Both the position numbers and the translations under genes were made by a program. Below, in pieces: positions 10,301-18,382 of a stretch of DNA of 64,000 nt. The stretch's first letter is position 1; each line of letters begins with the position of its first letter. Below the pieces are notes generated by a model. It was not told the origin of the DNA. It searched no databases and saw only the letters and a program-made list of their open reading frames with translations. This stretch comes from CAWCUK01 sp963798775 (GTDB lineage Bacteria; Bacteroidota; Ignavibacteria; Ignavibacteriales; Ignavibacteriaceae): the NCBI GenBank assembly GCA_963798775.1, contig CAWCUK010000001.1:248001-312000 (forward strand). Direction: 5' to 3'.

Positions 10301-10357
10301 ATCCACTAAAAGAAGAGACGCAAAAATTAATAAAATCGTAAGGCGATTGACGTTCAA
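7352..10357 (-). CDS. Large outer-membrane/surface protein with calcium-type Asp-rich repeats
   Basis: About 1,001 residues with an N-terminal signal peptide ending near AFPQ. The start is set at a TTG because AGGAGG lies five bases upstream; an in-frame GTG five codons earlier lies upstream of that ribosome binding site. The protein is rich in alternating beta-strand patterns and ends in an aromatic residue (final Phe), as outer-membrane barrels do. Near the middle, about residues 620-690, sits a cluster of D-x-D-x-D-G motifs (DRDNDGIPDDD, NADGIPD, DWNNNGVIDE) like thrombospondin type-3 calcium repeats. No named family was recognised. It lies 12-14 bp from its neighbours in the ExbBD operon. 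Confidence 0.8.
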   Translation of the reverse strand: MNVNRLTILLIFASLLLVDKAFPQFVANKGEKEDNYQNYAGRNYENYSSAFIRKKFFDNFGNFLIEGTTVYELSEVQKQQTDQSLTGGASDLVKSRFYQNYFNNLVIGTDSYGGFQTRLMVGDAIRTKFTSLTFDRARFNGIRWDAGTAKYRGTVIASRISDPIRFRFDNNIYVSGIRRIRDWTQYLFGGHFETDIGDIGTIGLTYVNQHQRRSSIDSKESSLQGVVATVIPRVIFVKISDDSPGDNSGPILFAPPQIYINGHAMPTENIYGKLPVEMTLNGNQPIQYYELRNNQRGQGFTINDKDFFAGTDTTSWSRLINYKDRYSVPPTPFPRMVPSSSNESVTYAYIMPKGVTAVQFKIIVANDYKVETAEDWINNLDDYTNDARFSSHFTSTTIGQPTPYFVRARADGNVRDASNKQVVVVNYGLATGMSVYGLNFNLNWEGFEFDGEFNQSVEYLKYPILSGNRFENKGLAYFLRGKKKLGRFTIGAERYKISPDYITWLNTYVLENSYYSSPTAGSRVPLALVYPENLQTNSGYDVNYTPERLVLFPGGAFYPLVDDNDDNDRWEDGFYHYDVQATDLYERNKDVINGTGDYFKLGYRQNINELRSLSDIIRQPDAGIFPGKDRDNDGIPDDDKNADGIPDFAQDFLTYYSDPPSFDYGDDWNNNGVIDEQENDILPDYPYEPDIDGYHVFTGLDLLDNLNVRVGKLHETAIARGGKNDVNYVRANYYTSTPRFGSLRLFYVMKQVQDNIANNGYQFQGVITTSNPYPIFTLDPLNYRNSLVNSLYLGTEYTQIKNLHIENNIRVELNKQYAIGSSDVALNLPPEQQRLVGDQTPGRIVFWGIVNKIDYTYSFFNGLLRLSPQIKVRTEKVVSTSEDQDGNPITKIGKNQQEFIPIFRVDYSLTESTDLRFGVQGFSLFGLTDLFMYKIRNYADNVDSQDRSTIAFSVSNKTQYGGYNIVMDFGIKNTSINYVRPQDRVKGTEESTIFFSVYAGF

Positions 10358-10384
10358 AATAACCTCCTGCACGCAGAGTTTTAA

Positions 10385-11302
10385 TTAAAAATTATAGCTA
10401 AGTGAAATTTTATGACTTCCGCCTACATGTTGCAGTTCAAGCGGAAGAACATACGCATAATCTATAGTTAACTTTTCAACCTCTAAGCCAAAGCCGCCGG
10501 CTAAGCCGCTTTCTCTATAGGTATCGGTTTTAAGAATGCTGTTATACCCCACTCTGATTAGAAAACCGGTATTTAAGCCCAAAACATCTTGTCTTAATCC
10601 TAAAAACTCCGCTCCCGACTTTATATATAGGTCATCTTTTTCTTTAGCAACGTCTACTGCAATTAAATAATGGTAAGTATTAGAAACGAACGCGAATCCC
10701 CCTGTAATTATCATAGGTAATTTTGCATCATCACTTCCGTTAACCGCAATGCTTGGTTCAGTTATATTTTGAACTGCTGCGCCTAAACGTAGATCCGAAT
10801 TATTAAAAATATCTTTTAAAGTATAATGTATTCCCGCGTCAAAAGTAAAACCAAGGTATGATAAACCTGCTTCACCGGGTGCCGGTTCAGCTGCCCACCT
10901 TAAAACTTTTACATTAGCGCCGACAGAAAAGGTTTTATATATTTCTCTGGCATAAGTTCCTACAAAAATATTTTCTTGCCATAAACCGGTTTTGAAAAAT
11001 GTTCCGCCGACTCCTATTTTGCCTACAATTCCCATAGGAATAACACTGCTTAAGGAATAGTAATTAAGATTTTCATCCTGCAGCCCGGGATATAAATTAG
11101 AATAGCTTGTAGAAATAGAAAGATTAGAAATATTATAAATTCCGGCCGGATTATAAAATAAAGAATAAGGAGCGTCGGCAACAGCAACAAACGCGCCGCC
11201 GAGCGAAACAACTCTCGCGCTGTTTCCCAAATCTTCAAAACCGCCCGCTTTTAACGGAGAAATAAATGCTATAATTAATAAGAATCTGTAAAAAATTTTC
11301 AC
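10385..11302 (-). CDS. PorV/PorQ-family outer-membrane protein
   Basis: A 305-residue outer-membrane barrel. It has a signal peptide (cleavage after about residue 19) followed by the family hallmark GNSARVVSLGGAFVAVADAPYSLFYNPAGI, seen in PorV/PorQ and FadL-like barrels, and ends in a C-terminal aromatic (YNF). The start is GTG: an overlapping ATG runs straight into TGA, and GAGGA lies six bases upstream. In Bacteroidota, PorV shuttles T9SS cargo to the attachment complex and PorQ takes part in the same system. The neighbouring gene has a T9SS-like C-terminus, which fits. Which of the two functions applies cannot be told here. Confidence 0.85.
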   Translation of the reverse strand: MKIFYRFLLIIAFISPLKAGGFEDLGNSARVVSLGGAFVAVADAPYSLFYNPAGIYNISNLSISTSYSNLYPGLQDENLNYYSLSSVIPMGIVGKIGVGGTFFKTGLWQENIFVGTYAREIYKTFSVGANVKVLRWAAEPAPGEAGLSYLGFTFDAGIHYTLKDIFNNSDLRLGAAVQNITEPSIAVNGSDDAKLPMIITGGFAFVSNTYHYLIAVDVAKEKDDLYIKSGAEFLGLRQDVLGLNTGFLIRVGYNSILKTDTYRESGLAGGFGLEVEKLTIDYAYVLPLELQHVGGSHKISLSYNF

Positions 11303-11319
11303 ATTAATCCTCTAAAAAT

Positions 11320-13017
11320 TTAGTAAGAAACAACAACGGTTTTAGAAATTGCTTCACCGCCGTTATCACTGTCTATAAAAACTTGAAAAATATAAACTCC
11401 GGGCCGAACTAAAGAACCGGAATTATCTCTGCCATCCCATTCAACTGAGCTATCGGCAATGTACGCAAAAGATGAAGTTTTATTATTCAACAAATCTTTT
11501 ACCAATCTTCCCGAAAGATCATAAATTTTGATGGTTAAATGTCTTTTTTCATTTCCTATTATCCCTTTAGGCTCGCCGATGTTGCCGACAAAAAAAGAAA
11601 GATTAGTTTTGTCATTTATTCCGTCGTTGTTTGGCGTAAAAGGATTCGGTTCCGCTTTAGTATCTACTAAAAGTTTTTCAGGCACACCTGTGGTAATTAC
11701 AGTCCATGCTTCGGTTCCGTTAGTTTTTTTTGAATCAACCTGCTGAAAATTATTGTTTACTTTGTTACTGCTTATTTCCGTAATAAAAGAATTTTCAGCA
11801 AGATACGGAGTGGCAGTTATACCAACTTGAATAGTTGCAGTATTTTTAATAGTAGAATTAAATACAATAGTTATTTTTTTTGCTGTAATTTTTGATAAAT
11901 ATGCCGCAGGTTGTCCGTTAACCAAGACGTTATTTAATTCAGAGGGAGATGGAGTTAAAATTTGGAGAGTATCTATCCCGAAATCATTTGCATTAAATGA
12001 AGCATTGACAGTAAGCGTAAAATTTGTCTCTTTCAGAATAGGAATATATTGGGGAGAAATATCCGCAACCGCTTCAGACGCTACAACTAAAGTATCATAA
12101 TTTATTCTTACTTCATTAATAACAGGCGTTAATAAATTTTTTGTTTCTAATGTAGCGCGATACTGTAAATATTTGCGCGGTTCGTACGCATTAAAAAGTT
12201 CTCCTGATTTTGTTATATCCCCTGACCAATCGCTCCATGTAGAATCTATCTGAGGAGAACTTCCTGTGCGGACATTAAATGTTACCGAAGTTCCTCCAGG
12301 TACATTTCCGTCAAATTCCAATGTCCCGAAATTAACATTTCTATTAACTTCTTTTACAGATGAAAATAAAGTTCCTTCAGGCAGATATCCTTCTCCGTAA
12401 ACTTCTATTTCACTTATTGTTGTGTTATACGTATTTGGGATTATATCTATAGAGACAATAATATATTTCGCAACTATAGGATCAAAAGCGGCTACGGCAT
12501 TAATGGAATCGTTTTTAGGATTTTCAAAAACTTTTTCCATAGAAAGGGTGTCTAACCCGGCAAAAATAGAAAAAGCTCTAGGTCGCAAATTCGAATTTCC
12601 CGCGAAAGTTTTTATAACAACTCTTTTAATAGTTCGAACTGCTTGAAGATCTATAACTATATAAGTTCCGTCACCGCCTTTTCCGGCATTTTGGTCAAGG
12701 ATAGAAATGAAGGTAGGTTGACCGTCAATTACTCTTAAACCATTTGTAGAAACAGTATCGAGCAATCCATTTTTATTCGGCGGAGTTCCTTTGTAAACGA
12801 TATACGCATAATGTCCTTTTGCTAAATTTTCTTTTTCACCTGTCTGCAGCTGAAATTTCGATGAATCGGTCGAGTAATCGATCGAAGTGGTATTAGCTTG
12901 ATCAACTATTGTTGAATCGTTAAAATAAGTATCAACTATAGCAGTTTGAGCTTTTATTAAAGTAGAAAAAGATAGCAGGCATAAAAGGACATAAAACGGT
13001 AATTTAAATATCTTCAT
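11320..13017 (-). CDS. Secreted surface protein with FlgD/gliding-type C-terminal domain
   Basis: About 565 residues and the first gene of the ExbBD operon. The signal peptide covers residues 1-23; the ATG is preferred over a TTG two codons upstream. Residues about 90-210 resemble a discoidin-like (F5/8 type C) fold ending ISEIEVYGEG. The C-terminus (about 455-565) has the sequence EPNPFTPNNDGINDKTNLSF, an IKIYDLSGRLVKDL block, WDGRDNSG and a final KTVVVSY. That is the FlgD-Ig/gliding-motility-associated type of C-terminal domain, which often marks T9SS export. Export by T9SS is inferred. Confidence 0.8.
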   Translation of the reverse strand: MKIFKLPFYVLLCLLSFSTLIKAQTAIVDTYFNDSTIVDQANTTSIDYSTDSSKFQLQTGEKENLAKGHYAYIVYKGTPPNKNGLLDTVSTNGLRVIDGQPTFISILDQNAGKGGDGTYIVIDLQAVRTIKRVVIKTFAGNSNLRPRAFSIFAGLDTLSMEKVFENPKNDSINAVAAFDPIVAKYIIVSIDIIPNTYNTTISEIEVYGEGYLPEGTLFSSVKEVNRNVNFGTLEFDGNVPGGTSVTFNVRTGSSPQIDSTWSDWSGDITKSGELFNAYEPRKYLQYRATLETKNLLTPVINEVRINYDTLVVASEAVADISPQYIPILKETNFTLTVNASFNANDFGIDTLQILTPSPSELNNVLVNGQPAAYLSKITAKKITIVFNSTIKNTATIQVGITATPYLAENSFITEISSNKVNNNFQQVDSKKTNGTEAWTVITTGVPEKLLVDTKAEPNPFTPNNDGINDKTNLSFFVGNIGEPKGIIGNEKRHLTIKIYDLSGRLVKDLLNNKTSSFAYIADSSVEWDGRDNSGSLVRPGVYIFQVFIDSDNGGEAISKTVVVSY

Positions 13018-13337
13018 AAGCAACTTTGATTTATTAAAATTATAATAGAGAGCTAAATTGGATTTTTTGAAGTATCATCTTTTTGTCTTTCCGATCCTAA
13101 GCGAGTCAAAATAATTATTGAGGAGAAAAATAAAGCGATTCTAAAAAGAAAACAACTTTAGATCAAAAAAAATTTCTCTGATTTTGCAAGATTAGAAACA
13201 AAAGACTTGTGGGTCTATATAAATATAGTAAAACTAACTTTTGATTAGTATTTACACTTTCCCTCTTGATAAAAAGAACATTGCTGATTTTCACTGCCTA
13301 AGATAATATTGTATGTTCAACTATCCAAATTTATTTT
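13018..13337 (-). other. Intergenic leader of the eight-gene ExbBD operon
   Basis: About 320 bases without a convincing gene, between the aminopeptidase gene and the first gene of the operon. It is very AT-rich. On the minus strand a TATAAT lies at 13039-13044, about 22 bases before the ATG, but no good -35 box sits at the usual distance. No ribosome binding site better than a weak AAAG precedes the ATG. No RNA family or terminator with a T tract was recognised. Confidence 0.4.
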
Positions 13338-14303
13338 TTATTTAATTAATAACTTGCCTTTTTCCATAAATATTTTACCATCCAAATAAACATTAGGCTT
13401 TTTAATTACTCCATCAAGATGAATAGGAACAGAAACTGAGCCTCCCATAGAAATATTATTTCCTAAAGCTATGTGAACTGTTCCCAAAACTTTCTCATCT
13501 TCAAGTAAAATTCCGCTTAACTTAGCGCTGTCATTTGTTCCGATTCCGAATTCGGCAATATTTCCGGCATTTTTTCCGGCTTTATCCAGCATTTTACGAA
13601 GTTCATCGGCTAATTTCCCCCCGCTGAATTTAACAGCGTTTCCATTTTTTACTTCAATTTTAATATTTGTATTCTTTATCAAGCCTAAACCTGCCATCGA
13701 GCCGTCAACCACAAAAATACCGTTTGCGGTTCCTTCAACAGGCGCAAGAAAAGTTTCACCGGTGGGAAGATTTCCGCTTTCTCCTTTTTTATGGAATAAT
13801 CCTTTACTGGCAAAAGCCTCTCTTCCTTTAATTGAAAACGAAATATCGGTGCCGGAAGGTGAAGTAACCTTAATTTCGCTTCCTTTTTCTAAAATATGCT
13901 TTAGTTTATTTGAAAGTTTGGCAATTTTTGTATAATCCGCGTTCATTCCGCGAATCATAACATCTTTAGTTATACCCGGAAAAGTAGCTACTCTTACTCC
14001 TTCTGCCGAAGCGGCTCTTCTTGCATCAGTATGAGTTAATGATTTTGCAGTAGGACAAAATACCACATCAAATTTTTTCATTAATTCCGCAATTTCCGGC
14101 AAAGGCTCTTCACCATTTATTTTTCCCGATTTCATTTCTGCCAAAAGTGCCTTATAACCTAATCTAACCGCATTATTATAAAGAGAATAACCAATCTCCC
14201 TTTTAAATTCATCGGTTATAACAAGAATTTTTTCATTCTTTTTTACTTTCATGCATACTTTAATAGCAATTTCGGAAGCAGTATCTAATTTTGTTAATTT
14301 CAT
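13338..14303 (-). CDS. M29-like aminopeptidase
   Basis: A 321-residue cytoplasmic protein resembling the thermophilic aminopeptidase T/AmpS (M29, COG2309) group, which removes N-terminal residues from peptides using two metal ions. The C-terminal half has the recognisable metal-site landmarks: LPTGETFLAP (Glu), AEFGIGTN (Glu), LGTVHIALGNN (His) and IHLDGV (His, Asp). It is shorter than full M29 enzymes (about 410 residues), matching the short leucyl-aminopeptidase subgroup found in archaea and some bacteria. It lies 20 bp downstream of the beta-barrel gene's stop-to-start gap partner and may share its transcript. Substrate unknown. Confidence 0.8.
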   Translation of the reverse strand: MKLTKLDTASEIAIKVCMKVKKNEKILVITDEFKREIGYSLYNNAVRLGYKALLAEMKSGKINGEEPLPEIAELMKKFDVVFCPTAKSLTHTDARRAASAEGVRVATFPGITKDVMIRGMNADYTKIAKLSNKLKHILEKGSEIKVTSPSGTDISFSIKGREAFASKGLFHKKGESGNLPTGETFLAPVEGTANGIFVVDGSMAGLGLIKNTNIKIEVKNGNAVKFSGGKLADELRKMLDKAGKNAGNIAEFGIGTNDSAKLSGILLEDEKVLGTVHIALGNNISMGGSVSVPIHLDGVIKKPNVYLDGKIFMEKGKLLIK

Positions 14304-14323
14304 TTTTTTTGCGGTAAAATTAG

Positions 14324-15091
14324 TTAAAACGGAAATCCTATATTTAATTGAATTACGGTATTTAAACCCGCGGATTCAATAAAATTATTCATTACTGTAT
14401 TTGAATTTTCTCCTACTGTTAGTTTTGTGCCGTCTCCTTTTTCCAGATTTTTAACCGAAAGAACAGAAAAAGCAACAGTTCCCTCTATTGTTATATATTC
14501 ATCAATAATTTCATAAATAAAGCCGGTTCCTATAGAATAACCAAGTACGGTATTTGGTGTAGAATAAACTTGAACATTTGTTACGGCGCCGGGAAAATTA
14601 TCGGTATGGGTGAATTTAACCGAATTAAAAAGAAGCGCCGCATCAATTACCTTCCAACTGAACTCATCCGTAATGATTGTACCAATATCAACTCCGGCTC
14701 CCCAGCTTTTTAGTTCCATTTCATAAGTTGTACTTCCCTTTTGGGAATTAGCAAAATTTATTGAAGTATTATTTTTTTCATTTAATTGTTGATAAAATCC
14801 TTTTACAGTTAATATAAGTCCGGTAAGATTTGCTCTAAAAAAATTTATTCCGGCACGATAACCTCTTGCTTTACCAAAACTGCTCATTGGAGCCGAAAGA
14901 GAGTCTCCATGATTTTTATTAAAAGCGTCTACATAACTATTTAAACCAGTGGGATGATAAACTTGATAACTGTATCCACCGAAACCCCCTACAAAACCGA
15001 GACATCCGAAACCAAAACTTTGCGCGAATAAAGAATTTGAGAAGAGAAAAATTCCTACGGCAGTACAAATAATCAAGAATTTAATAGACAT
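14324..15091 (-). CDS. Secreted beta-barrel-like hypothetical protein
   Basis: A 255-residue protein with a clear signal peptide (residues 1-23, cleavage after LFAQ). Regular amphipathic beta patterns follow, and the chain ends in NIGFPF, a terminal Phe typical of small outer-membrane barrels. No family is recognised. TGAGGTCTT just before the ATG serves as ribosome binding site. The aminopeptidase gene follows after 20 bp, so the two may be co-transcribed, though they have no evident functional link. Confidence 0.65.
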   Translation of the reverse strand: MSIKFLIICTAVGIFLFSNSLFAQSFGFGCLGFVGGFGGYSYQVYHPTGLNSYVDAFNKNHGDSLSAPMSSFGKARGYRAGINFFRANLTGLILTVKGFYQQLNEKNNTSINFANSQKGSTTYEMELKSWGAGVDIGTIITDEFSWKVIDAALLFNSVKFTHTDNFPGAVTNVQVYSTPNTVLGYSIGTGFIYEIIDEYITIEGTVAFSVLSVKNLEKGDGTKLTVGENSNTVMNNFIESAGLNTVIQLNIGFPF

Positions 15092-15277
15092 AAGACCTCA
15101 ATACCATATTTGTTGTTAAATTAAGAATAATATCTTAAAAATGATATTGATAAAAGTGATAATAAAATGAAATTAAACATTATTTATTTGAAACATACGC
15201 AGTATAGGTTTTAATAACGAATTATATTTTTAAATTTTTTATAAATAACAATATTTAGAAGTATAACTTTATACTTA

Positions 15278-15301
15278 AAGAAAGCGCACCATTCGATGCG
15301 C
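15278..15301 (-). terminator. Probable terminator of the OPT transporter gene
   Basis: A GCGCA/TGCGC stem at 15284-15301, read on the minus strand, is followed by TTTCTTT. It lies 10 bases past the stop of the transporter gene. The stem is only five pairs plus one inner pair, so the call is moderate. Confidence 0.45.
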
Positions 15302-15311
15302 CTTATGCAAA

Positions 15312-17399
15312 CTATTGTAGAATATTTTCATCAATTTTTTCTTGAGGTTTTCTGGAAACCCGGAAAAGGATTAATCCCATTAGCGCAAAGAAAACAACAC
15401 CGAGAATTTCATAGCCGCCTTCACCCAAAATTCCGCTTAAGAATCCTTCGGCGTTAATATTAGCCAGAAAATTATAAATATTTTCATTTACCGAGAGCAG
15501 CGCCACAATAACTCCCGCCAAAGCGCCTCCGGCCACAAGTCCTGTTGCAAATAAACTGCCGCTGCCTAATTCACTTTCTTCAACCTCTTCATTTTTCCTT
15601 TTGGCAACATAATCAGAAACACCCTTTATAGCGCCGCCAATAAAAATGGGAAGAGTTGTAGCTAATGGAAGATAAGCTCCGACAGCGAATGACAAAGCAT
15701 TAACTCCGCATAACTCTACTGTAATAGCTAGAAACGCACCAACTAAAACAAATTGCCAATCAAGATTAAAAGACAATAAACCTTTAATAAGAGTAGCCAT
15801 AAGAGTTCCTTGCGGCGCGGGAAATTTATCACTTCCGATTGCGTGAGAAATTCCTTGCGCAATCATATCCGGAGTGGGATGATCCAGAATTTGAATTGTT
15901 GCGCCGATTACAAGTGAAGAAACAATAGCACCGATAAATAAAGCTATTTGTTGATTTTTAGGAGTAGCGCCGACTAAAAATCCGGTTTTCAGATCTTGAG
16001 ATGTCGCGCCGGCATTAGCAGCCGCAATAGCAATCATACTTCCCACAACTAAAGCCATAGGTTCATAAAATCTTCCGGTCCAGCTGACAGCAATAAAAAT
16101 TAATGCGGTTCCCATTAAGGTCGCAATTGTCATTCCTGAAATTGGATTTGAACTTGAACCAATAATACCAACAATTCGACTTGAAACAGTTACGAAGAAA
16201 AAACCGAAAACGATTACTAAAAGTCCGAGCAGCAATTTATTAAAAACCGAATCTCCGGGTAACATCGGAAGAAAAGCCATTAGAAGTACAAGTCCAACGC
16301 TTCCGATAATAACAGTTACAAAAGAAAGATCATTTTCAGTACGAGCAACAGTTGTTTTGGTATCTTTATTTTTTAAAGAAGATAAACTTCCTTTAAATGA
16401 AGAAACAATAGTGGGAAGTGTTTTAATTAAGGTAATAAAACCACCGGCCGCTACAGCGCCAGCACCAATCTGCCTAACGTACGCATGATAAATCGCGTTT
16501 GCGGTACTTCCAAAAGTTTGAGTTGCAGGATTCCAATCTCCCGGTCCGCCAGCGGTTATCAAATCTTTTAAGTAACCTAATTTTATTAATTGAGCGGCAA
16601 TTGTAACCGGTGAAACTAAAGATGCCAATAAAGGAATTAACCCCAGCCAGGCAAGTACACCGCCAGCGACAAGAATTCCGGCAATTTTGGGCCCGATAAT
16701 ATAGCCGACGCCTAAATATTCCGGTGTAATTTCTCCGTTAACCGTTGCTGAGGGAAAAAATTTATTTGATTGTTTTGTTACCCAAGCCGGCGCTTCGGCA
16801 ATAATATGAAAAACTCTCTGAAGTAATGCATAAGCAAGAGCTACTCCTAAACCTTGATAAGCGGTTTTAGCAAAATCACCGCCTTTATCTCCGGCAATTA
16901 AAACTGAGGCACACGCAGTTCCTTCAGGATACGGAAGAGAATTATGCTCTTTTACAATTAAAGCACGTCGCAAAGGAATCATCATTAATGTTCCGATTAC
17001 ACCGCCGAACATTGCAAGGATAAAAATAGTCCAGTAATTAAAATAACTCGCGCCGACGCTGACATTATTTTCATTAACAGACATAAATAAAAAGGCGGGC
17101 AAAGTAAAAACAACTCCGGCCGCAATAGATTCTCCTGCGGAACCGGTAGTTTGAATAATATTATTCTCAAGAATAGAAGTTTTTAAATATTTCTTACCTA
17201 CAGAAATAGCAAGCACAGCAATAGGAATAGAAGCTGAAACTGTAAGTCCGGCTTTTAACGCCAAAAATACAGAGGCGGCTCCGAATAAAATTCCAAAAAA
17301 CGCACCCGTTAAAATTGATTTAAGTGTGAATTCCGGAATATTTTGCGATGGGGAAATATAGGGTTTGAAATTTGGGGCTGGAGAACTGTTTTCTGCCAT
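15312..17399 (-). CDS. OPT-family oligopeptide/metal-chelate transporter
   Basis: A polytopic inner-membrane protein of 695 residues with about 15 hydrophobic segments. It matches the OPT (oligopeptide transporter/YSL) family in length and in motifs such as FGAASVFLALKAGLTVSASIPIAVLAI near the N-terminus, LPYPEGTACASVL and NAGATSQDLKTGFLVGATPKNQQ. Family members use the proton gradient to import small peptides or metal chelates. The second ATG is taken as start, because AGGAG lies seven bases before it and abuts the first ATG. The gene appears single, with its own terminator. Confidence 0.92.
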   Translation of the reverse strand: MAENSSPAPNFKPYISPSQNIPEFTLKSILTGAFFGILFGAASVFLALKAGLTVSASIPIAVLAISVGKKYLKTSILENNIIQTTGSAGESIAAGVVFTLPAFLFMSVNENNVSVGASYFNYWTIFILAMFGGVIGTLMMIPLRRALIVKEHNSLPYPEGTACASVLIAGDKGGDFAKTAYQGLGVALAYALLQRVFHIIAEAPAWVTKQSNKFFPSATVNGEITPEYLGVGYIIGPKIAGILVAGGVLAWLGLIPLLASLVSPVTIAAQLIKLGYLKDLITAGGPGDWNPATQTFGSTANAIYHAYVRQIGAGAVAAGGFITLIKTLPTIVSSFKGSLSSLKNKDTKTTVARTENDLSFVTVIIGSVGLVLLMAFLPMLPGDSVFNKLLLGLLVIVFGFFFVTVSSRIVGIIGSSSNPISGMTIATLMGTALIFIAVSWTGRFYEPMALVVGSMIAIAAANAGATSQDLKTGFLVGATPKNQQIALFIGAIVSSLVIGATIQILDHPTPDMIAQGISHAIGSDKFPAPQGTLMATLIKGLLSFNLDWQFVLVGAFLAITVELCGVNALSFAVGAYLPLATTLPIFIGGAIKGVSDYVAKRKNEEVEESELGSGSLFATGLVAGGALAGVIVALLSVNENIYNFLANINAEGFLSGILGEGGYEILGVVFFALMGLILFRVSRKPQEKIDENILQ

Positions 17400-17497
17400 T
17401 AACATACTCCTTAAAATAGAATTTAAATCGACATTGAATATTTGAATAAATAGCTATAAATGCAAGAAAAATATATACATCATCAGATTGTTAAAGT

Positions 17498-18319
17498 TTA
17501 GAATTCGAGTTTCCTCATCCCAATATGACAAATTGCGAAATCATATTTTACCGGGTCTTCAGCGTCATACTTTTTTAGATTATCAGTAATTTCTTCCGCC
17601 ATTTTCCAACTCACATTTTTTAAAGAAGTTAATTTTAATTCTTTACAAACCCTTGCAATATGGGTGTCGACGGGAATTACTAATTTATCGGTCGGTATTT
17701 CATTCCAAAGCCCGAAATCTAATTCATCTTTTCTTATCATCCAGCGGAGGAATAAGTTCATTCTTTTACAGGCGCTTCCTATAGAAGGAAGAGGAAACAT
17801 AAATTTTACACCGTGACTAGCAATTCCGCTTTTATGTATTACTACTTCTTTTATTAAACGCGATGAAAATTTATTTATAGTTTCTTTTAAATTCTTTTCT
17901 TCAGGGTTATAATATTTTAGAAAAAGATTTTTTAATAAATCGTATTGCTTATATGTAGAATTTAATGCGGCAAAAAAAGAGACAATATCATCTTCGCTAT
18001 AAAAACGGTGTTTTATTCCGGTTAATTTTGCCGCGCTATTTCCCCTATCAAAATTAATTATAAAATCGTAAGGTTTGTTTTCGGCGGCAACTAAAATTTT
18101 ATCAATAGTTTTAATTATTTGATTCACATTTCCGTAGGCAAAAACCGAAGCAATAAATCCAATTGCTTCTATATCTTTTTCATCATCAAATAAATGTAAA
18201 AATTGCAGCGGATCTGGAGATATCTTTGATTTATCGAATGTTTTGTAATGATAATCGAGTTTCTGTTTGAGCGACATTAAAATTTTTTGATCTTTTATAA
18301 AATTTCCCGATTCAAACAT
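17498..18319 (-). CDS. TIGR02757 family protein (DUF2400)
   Basis: A 273-residue cytoplasmic protein matching the Bacteroidota-conserved TIGR02757/DUF2400 family. Conserved blocks are IGFIASVFAYGNVNQI, KHRFYSEDDIVSFF, LPSIGSACKRMNLFLRWMIR, VIPVDTHIARVCKELKL and DPVKYDFAICHIGM. The C-terminal part resembles the helix-hairpin-helix fold of DNA glycosylases, but no activity is established. The first ATG lacks a good ribosome binding site. A second ATG 14 codons later (MSLKQK) begins where family similarity begins and could be the true start. Confidence 0.82.
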   Translation of the reverse strand: MFESGNFIKDQKILMSLKQKLDYHYKTFDKSKISPDPLQFLHLFDDEKDIEAIGFIASVFAYGNVNQIIKTIDKILVAAENKPYDFIINFDRGNSAAKLTGIKHRFYSEDDIVSFFAALNSTYKQYDLLKNLFLKYYNPEEKNLKETINKFSSRLIKEVVIHKSGIASHGVKFMFPLPSIGSACKRMNLFLRWMIRKDELDFGLWNEIPTDKLVIPVDTHIARVCKELKLTSLKNVSWKMAEEITDNLKKYDAEDPVKYDFAICHIGMRKLEF

Positions 18320-18382
18320 AATATTTTTTTTAATCGCTCAATATTTTCTTTTTAATAATAGTAAAATATATTTTTATTTTGT

